Origin: an uncultured Flavobacteriales bacterium
Lineage (GTDB): Bacteria > Bacteroidota > Bacteroidia > Flavobacteriales_E > Vicingaceae
DNA: 64,000 nt
Assembly: GCA_905479915.1 (NCBI GenBank)
Contig: CAJQOH010000024.1
Location: 20,717-84,716 of the forward strand
Reading direction: 5' to 3'
The notes beneath the pieces were generated by a model. That model made no database searches, had not been told where the DNA came from, and saw only the letters and a program-made list of their open reading frames with translations. Position 1 is the first letter of the stretch, and each line of letters begins with the position of its first letter. This document shows positions 44,967 through 53,736 of the stretch, piece by piece. The translations under genes and the position numbers were made by a program.

Positions 44967-46319
44967 CTATTTATTCCAAATACCTTTGGCTTGGCCATTA
45001 ATAATCTTCCAACACTGAATCGGCTGAAAAAGAATACTTATAACAACTCCTACACAAGTTGCAAGAATAACACCTGTACTCCCCATTCCTAAATTTTTAG
45101 CAAAAAAAATAGATAACGGAATATTAATAATTCCTACAAAAATAGAATGATAAGTACTTAACCTCACTTTACCTACTCCACTCAAAAAATTACCAAACAC
45201 CATAATACTGGTTACTAACAAAACATATATTGTCATCATCAATGATAAAGAAAATGGTACTTCTGGTAATTCAGGCACCCATAAATAATAGATATAATTA
45301 GAAATCAGCAACATAATTATTCCTATACAGATAAATCCTAGCCATAATAGCATTACTTTTCTAATTGAATTCCTCATCCAATCCATCTCTTTTTTTGCAA
45401 ATGCTTCTGTAAATGCTGACCATAAAGAAGAAGTAATAATCGTGAACACCATGGTGATAATTCCAAAATATTTATAAACCACATTATATGTCGTTACTTC
45501 TTCAGGTCCTGAAACCTGAGTAATAATAATATTGTCTGTCATGTATATAATTAACGCAGCACCTTGCATTATGAAAAAACTTATCCCAATACTCATTAGA
45601 TCTTTTGCATAAGAAAAATCGACAGATGACCATGTCGGTTTATACTTTTTATATGATGTATTAAAAAAATACAAACTTGCAAAAAGAGGTACAACCAAGG
45701 TGATAATACTAAAAGATGCTCCCAGATAGATTAGTGAGCCATGTGTTGTTTTTATTAAAATGAAAACAACTATTAAAGAAATTAAGCTTCCTAAAGTATT
45801 TATTGCACTGCTCATTGCCGGTTGTTGATCCGCAATAAATATCATATTTATTAACTTCACAATAAATTGCATACAGAAAACACCAAAAACGATTACGACC
45901 AATCTTTCTAACTCTAATGGATCTATCGCTGTATTCAATATTTTATTCCAACTCACAAAATGATTAACAATAAGGAAAATGAAAAAAACTCCTAATCCAA
46001 TTATAGAAACGATAGCATATGTTGTGCTAACATAAATCTTTGCTAAATCGTCTCTTCCTTCCGCTTTAGCTGTTGCAAATTTATTTCGTAAGCCATTGCC
46101 TAACCCAACATCAAAAAAACCTAACCAAGATACAATTGACATTAATACTAACCACACACCATACTTGGTAGGACTAAGATAATCAATACTTAAAGGAATT
46201 AATAAAAGGCTTATGAGTATACTCACTCCCTTTAACAGAAAAGAGCTTAAAATATGTTTTTTTGCTTTAACTGAACGTTGATGACCAGATAGAAATTTTT
46301 TTACAAGATTACTTATCAA
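44967..46319 (-). CDS. Wzx-type polysaccharide flippase
   Basis: The 450-residue membrane protein has about 12-14 hydrophobic helices and the MOP/PST-type start KKHILSSFLLKGVSILISLLLIPLSIDYLSPTKYGVWLVLMSIVSW. It would flip lipid-linked repeat units across the inner membrane. The TTG start overlaps the stop codon of the Wzc gene (TTGA), so the two are translationally coupled. No alternative ATG is close by. Confidence 0.88.
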   Translation of the reverse strand: MISNLVKKFLSGHQRSVKAKKHILSSFLLKGVSILISLLLIPLSIDYLSPTKYGVWLVLMSIVSWLGFFDVGLGNGLRNKFATAKAEGRDDLAKIYVSTTYAIVSIIGLGVFFIFLIVNHFVSWNKILNTAIDPLELERLVVIVFGVFCMQFIVKLINMIFIADQQPAMSSAINTLGSLISLIVVFILIKTTHGSLIYLGASFSIITLVVPLFASLYFFNTSYKKYKPTWSSVDFSYAKDLMSIGISFFIMQGAALIIYMTDNIIITQVSGPEEVTTYNVVYKYFGIITMVFTIITSSLWSAFTEAFAKKEMDWMRNSIRKVMLLWLGFICIGIIMLLISNYIYYLWVPELPEVPFSLSLMMTIYVLLVTSIMVFGNFLSGVGKVRLSTYHSIFVGIINIPLSIFFAKNLGMGSTGVILATCVGVVISILFQPIQCWKIINGQAKGIWNK

Positions 46320-48706
46320 GATTTTTTAAATATTCGGTTAAATAAGTTTTTCTTTTCACTTTCATCATAATATCCGTGGCCATAACCATAGCCATACCCG
46401 TAACCGTAGCCAATCCCACCACTTTTAGCAGCATTAAATAAGACAGATGCATTTATTAATTTTTCTTCTTTATACAATTTATCTACACTGCTTAAATGAT
46501 CTTTTTTTGTTACGTTTTGACGAACAACAAAAATTAAGGAATCAGCATATTTATTTAATAATAAAGCATCAGTAACCAATCCTATTGGTGGAGAGTCAAT
46601 AATAATGGTATCATACTGCTTCTTTAGAAGCTCAATGAGTTCGTCCATTTTTTTGTTCATTATTAATTCTGATGGGTTCGGAGGAATAGGCCCTGAAGGA
46701 ATAATATCTAAGTTTTCTACTACTGATTTCTGAGTAATTTGATCAATAGTTTCAGTTCCTATTAAAAAAGAACTAATACCCTTATCATTAGAAATATTAA
46801 AATCTCCAACAATTTTTGGTTTTCTCAAATCTAAACCAAGTAATACCGTTTTCTTTCCTGATGCTGCTATAATTGATGAAAGATTAATTGACGTATAAGT
46901 CTTACCTTCTGAACCAACAGATGACGTAATTAAAATAACTTTTTGTTCAAAATCCGAAGAGAAATATTTCAAATTGGTTCGTATAGATCTAAATGATTCT
47001 GCAATTAGCGATTTAGGATTTTCTGATACTACTAACGTAGATTTTTCTTTACTTAACCCAACAATTCCTAAAATTGGAATTTTAGTTGTTCTCTCTATTG
47101 TTTTCAGATCCCTTACAGTATCGTTTAATTGTTCTTTTATAAACAAAAAACCAGTTGGTAATAATAAAGATAATAAAAATGCCAATGAATAACTTTTATT
47201 AGGAATTGGTCTTATAGGATACGGGAGCGAAGTTGCCTCTTCAATAATTCGGTTATCAGATACAGATGCTGCTAGAGCTAAAGATGTTTCAGCTTCTTTT
47301 TGCAACAAGTACAAATACAGACTCTCTTTAACTCGATATTCACGTTCGATACTTACTAATTGTCGTTCTGTCTTAGGTATAGATCGTAATTCCCCCTCTA
47401 AAACAGCTAATGCTCTTTTTGTTTCTTCCTTAGATGTTATTAATCCGTCCTTAATACTTTCAATATTCTGAAGTATTTTTTTTCTGACATACTCTATTCT
47501 TTGATTTACTGATGCTAAAGATGGGTTTTCTCCTTTTTTTTCTAATTCTATTTGTTGTTTTTCAATCTCTAAATCTGTTATCTTACTAATCAAACTAATT
47601 AACAAAGGATCATCTACCCCTAACGATGAGGGTGCTATGTCGGCAATACTATTATTTTCCTTAACGTATTCTTGTAAATAATTTATAAAGCTTAGCTTTA
47701 AATTAAAATTGGATAATTCTTTGTCTTTAATATTTACATAATTCAAAACCATCTCAGATTCAGAACTTACATCAGTAATTCCTTTTGAAATTTTAAAGTC
47801 TTGCCTTTGGTTTTCAATACTTTTTAACTCTGAAGAAATTGTTTCCAATTGATTTTGAATAAATACTGCAGTACTACTTGCTATTTTATTTTTTTCAAGA
47901 ATATCATTTTTCAAATAAACTTGTACTAAAGTATTTAAAAAGTCAATTCCCCTTTGAGGAACTTGATCTTCTACATTTAAAGCAATAACTGAAGAATTAC
48001 TACTTGGCTGTACTATATTTAATTTAGCTTTATAGAATAAAATATTATTATTAATATGATTGAATTTAATTCTAAAGTTTCTTTTTTGATAAGATTCATC
48101 ATTAAAAAGTAATTCATCAAAATGAGCTCGTTTATTCAGAACAAATGTTCCAGCTGTTAGATGAATTTTCTCACCAAAAGAATGCTCTTTTTTATAACTT
48201 TCATTCGTTTGTTCGATGTTAAACATTAACTCAAACTTATTTTCATTAATTATCTTTATAAAAAATAAATTATTGTAAGCATAAAAATTAAGGGAATCAC
48301 ACTCTATTTTAAATGGGGAATTTGTATAAACTTGACTCTTTTTTACATTACCAATTAGAAAATACAATACATCTACCTCTAATTTCAGAAGTGTCTGTTT
48401 TAAAATCTTGCGAGATTTTAAAACAGCTATTTCATCATCAACATTCTTACTTACATTGTAAACATCTAAATCTTTTAGTAATTCTTGAGTACCAACACTA
48501 GTACTCTTATCATCCTTAATTAAAATTTTAGTAGAAATAGCATAAACTGGTTTAGAATACCAATTATAAAAATAAGCACAACTAAAAGAAATAATTAAAG
48601 CTAGAGCATATATATACCAATAACGTAAATAACCAAAAAGAAAACCTTTCAGATTAAAATCACTCTCCTCTTCTTCAAAATTATTTTTAATATCGCTATT
48701 CTGCAT
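46316..48706 (-). CDS. Wzc-type polysaccharide co-polymerase / tyrosine autokinase
   Basis: The 796-residue protein has a Wzz-type periplasmic domain between two membrane helices (about residues 28-50 and 505-525) with a long coiled-coil middle, then a BY-kinase domain: Walker A' LITSSVGSEGKTYTSINLSS, Walker A LLGLDLRKPKI and Walker B TIIIDSPPIGLVTDALLL. The C-terminus has a Tyr-rich cluster (GYGYGYGYGYGHGYYDE) for autophosphorylation. It controls chain length and export. A -7 box (TATCTTTG) lies 17 nt upstream. No matching Wza or dedicated phosphatase gene is present in the window. Confidence 0.92.
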   Translation of the reverse strand: MQNSDIKNNFEEEESDFNLKGFLFGYLRYWYIYALALIISFSCAYFYNWYSKPVYAISTKILIKDDKSTSVGTQELLKDLDVYNVSKNVDDEIAVLKSRKILKQTLLKLEVDVLYFLIGNVKKSQVYTNSPFKIECDSLNFYAYNNLFFIKIINENKFELMFNIEQTNESYKKEHSFGEKIHLTAGTFVLNKRAHFDELLFNDESYQKRNFRIKFNHINNNILFYKAKLNIVQPSSNSSVIALNVEDQVPQRGIDFLNTLVQVYLKNDILEKNKIASSTAVFIQNQLETISSELKSIENQRQDFKISKGITDVSSESEMVLNYVNIKDKELSNFNLKLSFINYLQEYVKENNSIADIAPSSLGVDDPLLISLISKITDLEIEKQQIELEKKGENPSLASVNQRIEYVRKKILQNIESIKDGLITSKEETKRALAVLEGELRSIPKTERQLVSIEREYRVKESLYLYLLQKEAETSLALAASVSDNRIIEEATSLPYPIRPIPNKSYSLAFLLSLLLPTGFLFIKEQLNDTVRDLKTIERTTKIPILGIVGLSKEKSTLVVSENPKSLIAESFRSIRTNLKYFSSDFEQKVILITSSVGSEGKTYTSINLSSIIAASGKKTVLLGLDLRKPKIVGDFNISNDKGISSFLIGTETIDQITQKSVVENLDIIPSGPIPPNPSELIMNKKMDELIELLKKQYDTIIIDSPPIGLVTDALLLNKYADSLIFVVRQNVTKKDHLSSVDKLYKEEKLINASVLFNAAKSGGIGYGYGYGYGYGHGYYDESEKKNLFNRIFKKS

Positions 48707-48723
48707 TCTATAATTTTACACTG

Positions 48724-48731
48724 CAAAGATA
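48724..48731 (-). promoter_or_regulatory. -7 promoter box for the wzc-wzx pair
   Basis: The minus strand reads TATCTTTG (TAnnTTTG), 17 nt before the ATG at 48706. No TTG is seen at a -33 distance. Confidence 0.5.
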
Positions 48732-48753
48732 CAGTTTTGTTAAAGATCTAGAG

Positions 48754-49992
48754 TTATTGTATAACTATTACTTCAACTCGTATATTTTTCATTGCTTGAC
48801 TCATATTTTTAGGTTTAGAAATGATCATTTTATCCCCACCATAACCTTCAGTTTCTAATTGATCACCTGACACCCCATTTTCAATTAAAAAGGTTTTGAT
48901 TTTTTCTGCTCTAAGTTTTGATAACTTTTTTGAACTTCCCTTAAAATTCCAATCATCTCCTAAATGAGCATACTTCTTTACTCTTTTAACGGATCGATTA
49001 CCATTTGTATGCCCTTGAATTTCGAAAGAAGAGTTTGTATTTTCTAACATAAACGCCAACAGCTTATGTAGCTCTTTTTTAGATTCTTCTTTTAAAACAT
49101 AAGTATTCGGATGAAAATAAACCTTTTTCATTATTAGCTTATCTCCAACACTTATTGGAATCAACTCAATTATAAAGCTACCTGATGTTACAGCTATAGT
49201 ATCCGTAAAATCCTTGTAACCAAACTTATTAACCGCAATTACAACTTTCTTCTCACTAAAATTATCCAATACAAAACCACTTCCAATTACTGAACGAACC
49301 TCCTGCTTTTGAACACTATTGTACGGTAAAATTGAAACTTGCGCATCAACACTTCGTTTTGTTTTACCATTTATGACCAAACCCGAAATTCCATTTTCTA
49401 TTTTAACAGATTTTAATGGTTCAGCAACATTCTGTTCTTCAGCAATAATTTCTTCCACAATCTCTTCAACAACATTCTGTTCTTCAGCTACAATTTCTTC
49501 CATCACCTCTTCAACACAACCGTTCTGAATTGCTTTAATATCCATATTATTATCTCCTATACTAAGAGATAAATTATGACCACAACCATTACCATTTAAA
49601 TAAACTACATTAAAAAAATACGATTCTCCTTGTTTCAAATTCAATGTTCCTTCTTTAGCAATAGAAAATGGAATTATCTTTTTATTGATAATACTATTGC
49701 AAAAGTTATTTCCTTGATAATTATAAATTAAAAATTCATAATCATCATCTTCATTTATTAAGCTCATTTTGTATTTTAAAATACAATCTGATTGAACTGA
49801 AATTTGATACCAATACGTATAATCATCTTCAGGTTGGTAATATATTTCTTCAATACTAGTTTCAATAGTGCTTGATTCAAAAGGAATTTCTATTTTTTTG
49901 GGGTGAGTACAATTCGGGTAATTCTCTTGACTGAACAAAAAATTACCTATCATGATCAAGATCAGAAATAAAAAAAAATGAATATACTTCAT
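48754..49992 (-). CDS. OmpA family outer-membrane/peptidoglycan-linking protein
   Basis: The 412-residue exported protein (signal peptide cleaved near NFLFSQ) begins with a beta-sandwich-like domain. A Glu/Val-rich 15-residue tandem repeat follows (about 160-190), then a short carboxypeptidase-regulatory-like domain (ISGLVINGKTKRSVDAQVSI). The C-terminal OmpA domain (about 290-410) includes VYFHPNTYVLKEESKKELHKL, FEIQGHTNG and LSKLRAEKIKTFLIENGV, with an unusual ~25-residue insertion after GHTNG. It probably links the envelope to peptidoglycan. A -7 box lies 10 nt upstream of the ATG. Confidence 0.82.
   Translation of the reverse strand: MKYIHFFLFLILIMIGNFLFSQENYPNCTHPKKIEIPFESSTIETSIEEIYYQPEDDYTYWYQISVQSDCILKYKMSLINEDDDYEFLIYNYQGNNFCNSIINKKIIPFSIAKEGTLNLKQGESYFFNVVYLNGNGCGHNLSLSIGDNNMDIKAIQNGCVEEVMEEIVAEEQNVVEEIVEEIIAEEQNVAEPLKSVKIENGISGLVINGKTKRSVDAQVSILPYNSVQKQEVRSVIGSGFVLDNFSEKKVVIAVNKFGYKDFTDTIAVTSGSFIIELIPISVGDKLIMKKVYFHPNTYVLKEESKKELHKLLAFMLENTNSSFEIQGHTNGNRSVKRVKKYAHLGDDWNFKGSSKKLSKLRAEKIKTFLIENGVSGDQLETEGYGGDKMIISKPKNMSQAMKNIRVEVIVIQ
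49425..49514 (-). repeat. 45-bp tandem repeat (two copies) in the OmpA-family gene
   Basis: Copies at 49425-49469 and 49470-49514 are nearly identical and stay in frame, encoding VEEVMEEIVAEEQNV and VEEIVEEIIAEEQNV. This acidic linker could vary in length by slippage. Confidence 0.8.
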
Positions 49993-50002
49993 AACTATTA
50001 AG

Positions 50003-50010
50003 CAAATTTA
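50003..50010 (-). promoter_or_regulatory. -7 promoter box 10 nt before the OmpA-family gene
   Basis: The minus strand reads TAAATTTG (TAnnTTTG), 10 nt before the ATG at 49992. Confidence 0.45.
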
Positions 50011-50092
50011 AAATGAAATAACCCAGAGTATACCTCTATTAAAAATAGTTTTTAACGCTAAAAATTTAATATCAAGAGGTAATGGATAAAGT

Positions 50093-51529
50093 CTATTTCA
50101 AATCAGGTTGATAAAACTGTTCGTTGAAATTTACGAGATACAATTCTTTTTTAGCTCTAGTGATTGCTGTATAAAGCCAGCGCAAATACTCTACATTAAT
50201 CATTTCATCCGTAAGGTAACCTTGATCTACAAAAACAGCATCCCACTGACCTCCTTGAGATTTATGACAGGTAATAGCATAGGCAAATTTCACTTGCAAA
50301 GCCTGGTAATAAGGGTTTTTACGAATCAATTCATTCCTTTTCTTACGATTAGGTTCATCCGCATAATCTTCTGCAACGGCATCATACAATTCCCTAAATT
50401 TATCCGAAGGTAAAGATGGTGATTCTACCAACATACTATCCATCAATATCTTTATTTCTAAATTTGGTTCATTGGGATAATCAATCATTCTAATGGTCAA
50501 ATTTGCAAAACGAAAACCGTACAATTCTTCTTCTCCTCCTATTTTTAATATTTCGATAATGTCTCCATTTGCTATAAAACCAGCTTTAGCATCATCTGTT
50601 AACCAAAAATAATTGTTCTTTACCACCATCATAAAATCGCCTGCAGCAAGTTCATCTTCCAACCATTTTATTCGTCCTCTAATCTGTAAATTAAAAAGAT
50701 TAGCTCTCTTGTTACTTCTAGTAATCAGCATCACATTATCATCACCAAACTTACTGTAAGCATCACTTAATTCATCCTCCAATTCTAACCCAGAAATGGT
50801 TTTAACGTCCGATTTATTTACTGAATTAAATAAAGGCAAATCATTATTTAACAAAGCTATTTTACTTCTTAAATGAGTTGCATTAGTCAATATTTCAGAA
50901 TCTTTTTTTTGCCTTACCACCTCACTTAGCTCATTAAATTCAAGATTTAAATGGTAAGAGGTATATAAAAAATCTTCATTTAATGCCGGACTCAACTCCA
51001 TGCCAACCGGTGGTAATTGAGCGGTATCTCCAATTAAAACCAACTTACAATTAATCCCTTCGTAAACAAACTCTAATAAATCATCCAACAAACTTTTACT
51101 TTCTCCCCAACCTTTAGAACTTAAGGCTCCTCCATCACCAATCATAGAAGCTTCATCAACTAAAAATATAGTATTCTGAAACTTGTTTTGTTTAATTGTA
51201 AAGCGTGTAAATCCATCTCCACCTGATTGCAAAGAATAGATCATTTTATGAATAGTAAAAGCAGGCTTATTGGCATAATTAGACAATACTTTTGCTGCTC
51301 TCCCTGTAGGGGCCAATAATACAGAGTCAAAATTAATAACAGGTAATGTTTTCACTAAAGCTCCCACAAGAGAAGTTTTACCTGTACCAGCATACCCTTT
51401 TAATACAAATAGATGCTTTTTCACTTTCAAGAAAACAAAATCAGTCAATTCACCGATTACCTCTAATTGATTTTTAGTTGGCTCAAAACCAAAGTTTTCT
51501 AATAATGATTTGTAAAATAAATTTTGCAT
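50093..51529 (-). CDS. RecD/Dda-like superfamily 1 DNA helicase
   Basis: The ~478-residue protein has Walker A GYAGTGKT (residues 45-52), APTGRAAKVL (motif Ia), Walker B IFLVDEASMI, motif III LIGDTAQLPPVG, motif V-like FAYAITCHKSQGGQWDAVFVD, and motif VI WLYTAITRAKKEL. These are the motifs of superfamily 1B helicases of the RecD/Dda type. It likely unwinds DNA in repair or replication. No RecB/RecC genes are adjacent. The ATG at 51529 is chosen; an upstream TTG would add five residues. Confidence 0.88.
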   Translation of the reverse strand: MQNLFYKSLLENFGFEPTKNQLEVIGELTDFVFLKVKKHLFVLKGYAGTGKTSLVGALVKTLPVINFDSVLLAPTGRAAKVLSNYANKPAFTIHKMIYSLQSGGDGFTRFTIKQNKFQNTIFLVDEASMIGDGGALSSKGWGESKSLLDDLLEFVYEGINCKLVLIGDTAQLPPVGMELSPALNEDFLYTSYHLNLEFNELSEVVRQKKDSEILTNATHLRSKIALLNNDLPLFNSVNKSDVKTISGLELEDELSDAYSKFGDDNVMLITRSNKRANLFNLQIRGRIKWLEDELAAGDFMMVVKNNYFWLTDDAKAGFIANGDIIEILKIGGEEELYGFRFANLTIRMIDYPNEPNLEIKILMDSMLVESPSLPSDKFRELYDAVAEDYADEPNRKKRNELIRKNPYYQALQVKFAYAITCHKSQGGQWDAVFVDQGYLTDEMINVEYLRWLYTAITRAKKELYLVNFNEQFYQPDLK

Positions 51530-51642
51530 TTTATTAATCACCAAATTAACCTTTAATGAATAGATTATACCTTTTCTTAATTAATAAATAGTTACATACT
51601 ATTAATTTTAGCTTTTGCGTTATTAAAGGAGAAAAAAAATTG

Positions 51643-51650
51643 TAGATTTG
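51643..51650 (+). promoter_or_regulatory. -7 promoter box for the 51,676 gene
   Basis: TAGATTTG matches TAnnTTTG, 25 nt before the ATG at 51676. The candidate TTG upstream is 25 nt away, slightly long for a -33 element. Confidence 0.5.
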
Positions 51651-51675
51651 TGACAAATCGATTAAAGTTAAACGT

Positions 51676-52272
51676 ATGAAAATTGGAATTCAAATAGGAC
51701 TAGCAGTATTATCAATCTTTATTGCATACCTAATATGGGACAGCATCGACAGTAAAATAATTCTTACAGAATCTGTTGATATGAGAAATGAAGTTGTTCA
51801 AGAAAGACTAACTAGAATTAGTGAAGCTCAAATAGAGTACAAAAAGGTAAGAGGTACTTATGCAGGTTCTTTTGATGATTTAATTGGTTTTTTAGAAAAT
51901 GACTCTATTGTATTAGTAAAAATGGAAGGTGAAGTACCAGATAGTTTATTAGGTAAAGAAGCTGAGGCTTTAGCAATGGGAATTATTGTAAGAGATACCA
52001 CTAAAATACCTGTAAGAGAACAATTGTTTAAAGAAAAATTTGAAAGTATTGTAGACTCTATGCCATACATTCCTTTTTCAGGAGGTAAAGAATTTACGAT
52101 TGCTTCAGGTGCTGTTGAAAAAAACAAAATCAAAATTGCTGTTTTTGAAGTAAAAGCTGCTTTAACAGATGTTTACAAAGGACTAAAAACCGATAATGAA
52201 GGATATGACATGTCTGAATTTATAGCTGTTGGATCAATGGAAGAACCTAAAACAAATGGTAACTGGAATTAA
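51676..52272 (+). CDS. Membrane-anchored protein of unknown function
   Basis: The 198-residue product has one N-terminal membrane helix (IGIQIGLAVLSIFIAYLIW) and a soluble, presumably periplasmic domain with a helical segment (NEVVQERLTRISEAQIEYKKVRGTYAGSFDDLIGFL) like the N-terminal helix of type IV pilin-like or related proteins. It ends in a polar tail. The layout resembles conserved single-helix Bacteroidota proteins of unknown role. It is transcribed alone, with a strong terminator behind it. Confidence 0.65.
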   Translation: MKIGIQIGLAVLSIFIAYLIWDSIDSKIILTESVDMRNEVVQERLTRISEAQIEYKKVRGTYAGSFDDLIGFLENDSIVLVKMEGEVPDSLLGKEAEALAMGIIVRDTTKIPVREQLFKEKFESIVDSMPYIPFSGGKEFTIASGAVEKNKIKIAVFEVKAALTDVYKGLKTDNEGYDMSEFIAVGSMEEPKTNGNWN

Positions 52273-52298
52273 CCTTAACATCAGTTTATAATACTACT

Positions 52299-52327
52299 AA
52301 AGGATATGATTTTCATATCCTTTTTTT
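52299..52327 (+). terminator. Rho-independent terminator after the 51,676 gene
   Basis: An 11-bp perfect stem (AAAGGATATGA with TCATATCCTTT) with a three-base loop runs into a T tract, 27 nt after the stop at 52272 and before the next gene at 52346. Confidence 0.85.
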
Positions 52328-52345
52328 ATACCTTTACTTTTAATA

Positions 52346-53209
52346 ATGGTAACCCATAAAGCACATATTAGCACATTTGATAAATCTTATTCTGAGAAGA
52401 ATGCTCAGCAATACAAGTTATACGTTGAGATTAGCTTAAATGGTTTAAAACATACAGTATTCAATACAGAAAACAATACTTTTATTGGAATCGAAGAATA
52501 CCAATTTTCTGACATTCATAATGACTATTCATTAGTTAGCCCATTAAAAGAAATCATTAGCAATAACCCTATCTATAAATTAATTTTTAAATCAATTAGT
52601 ATAGCATTCGTAAACAATCGATCTACACTAATTCCTAATGCTATATTTAAGGAAGATAAATTAGATAGTTTTCATCAGTTTAATTTTTCTAAACAAGAAG
52701 AAGATCAGTTTTTTTCTGATCAGTTAATTAACCTTTCTGCGCATACTATATATAGTATTCCCGATTTCATTATTGAAATTTTTAAAGGTCTAAATAATGT
52801 GAATTTCAAACATTTTTCCTCTGCTTTAATTGAAAAATCTTTACTTCAAGTAAAAAAGACAAAAGCACTTTCGTCAATACACGTGCATGTTTTACCATCT
52901 TCTTTTCAAGTAATTGCTATCAAAGATCAAAAATTAGAACTCTACAATTCTTTTTCTTATCAAAGTAGTGAAGATTTTATCTATTATTTATTGTTTGTAT
53001 TGGATCAATTAAACATTAATAATGAAGAAGCTTCTATTACTTTAACTGGACAAGTAGAAAAAAACTCTACCATTTACACTATTCTACATAAGTATATTAA
53101 AACATTGAACTTTGGAACAAGATCCGAAAATGTAAAATTCAGTTACATTTTTGAAGAAACACCTCAACACTACCATTACGCCTTATTTAACCAGTTTTTA
53201 TGCGAATAA
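52346..53209 (+). CDS. DUF3822 family protein
   Basis: The 287-residue protein resembles DUF3822, a Bacteroidota family thought to have an actin/hexokinase-like ATPase fold; a beta-rich start (YKLYVEISLNGLKHTVFN) and the VHVLPSSFQVIAI strand fit this. It is found next to rsmD in many members of the phylum, and here overlaps rsmD by 10 bp. A link to ribosome maturation is conceivable from that position, but the function is unknown. Confidence 0.78.
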   Translation: MVTHKAHISTFDKSYSEKNAQQYKLYVEISLNGLKHTVFNTENNTFIGIEEYQFSDIHNDYSLVSPLKEIISNNPIYKLIFKSISIAFVNNRSTLIPNAIFKEDKLDSFHQFNFSKQEEDQFFSDQLINLSAHTIYSIPDFIIEIFKGLNNVNFKHFSSALIEKSLLQVKKTKALSSIHVHVLPSSFQVIAIKDQKLELYNSFSYQSSEDFIYYLLFVLDQLNINNEEASITLTGQVEKNSTIYTILHKYIKTLNFGTRSENVKFSYIFEETPQHYHYALFNQFLCE

Positions 53210-53736
53210 TTAGCGGAACACATAAAAGCCGAAGAATAATTGCACCAAAAGGCTTACCTGCAAGACCTACAACTGATTATGCAAAAGAAGGGCTATTTAA
53301 CTTTATTGGAAATGAATTTGACATTGAGAATTGTGATATCCTTGATTTATTTGCAGGTATCGGTGGTATTACTTTTGAATTTGCCTCAAGAGAAGCAAAA
53401 AAAATAGTTTGTATTGATCAAGACAATGGTTGTATTAACTTTATTAAAAAAACCACTATGGAGTTGGGGTTTGATCAAATCCGAGTTCTAAGAAATGATG
53501 CTTATAAATTTCTAAAAAAATGTGATTCTCAATTTAATATCATTTTTGCAGACCCACCATACAACTTAAAAAACATTAATCAGGTACATGAAATTGTTTT
53601 TGCAAACAACCTCTTAAAAGAAAATGGGTTATTGATTCTTGAACATGATAGAAACTGGGATTTTTCTGATGCTCCAAACTTTATGCTTCATAAAAAGTAT
53701 AGCAATGTAAACTTTAGCATTTTTGAAAACAGCTAA
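53200..53736 (+). CDS. rsmD: 16S rRNA (guanine966-N2)-methyltransferase RsmD
   Basis: The 178-residue enzyme methylates G966 of 16S rRNA using SAM. It starts MRIISGTHKSRRI, has the GLFNFI helix, motif I ILDLFAGIGGITFEFASR, and the N-methyltransferase catalytic motif DPPY at residues 118-121. Length is normal. Its stop and the start of the MATE gene share a base (TAATG). Confidence 0.92.
   Translation: MRIISGTHKSRRIIAPKGLPARPTTDYAKEGLFNFIGNEFDIENCDILDLFAGIGGITFEFASREAKKIVCIDQDNGCINFIKKTTMELGFDQIRVLRNDAYKFLKKCDSQFNIIFADPPYNLKNINQVHEIVFANNLLKENGLLILEHDRNWDFSDAPNFMLHKKYSNVNFSIFENS

Noticed and set aside
46380..46420. Tandem repeat at the end of the wzc gene that could look like a CRISPR or satellite
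   Set aside because: It is the in-frame Gly-Tyr coding tail typical of Wzc proteins.
49319..49528. Plus-strand frame with Cys/Ser-rich repeat
   Set aside because: It is the antisense reading of the 45-bp acidic repeat in the OmpA-family gene.
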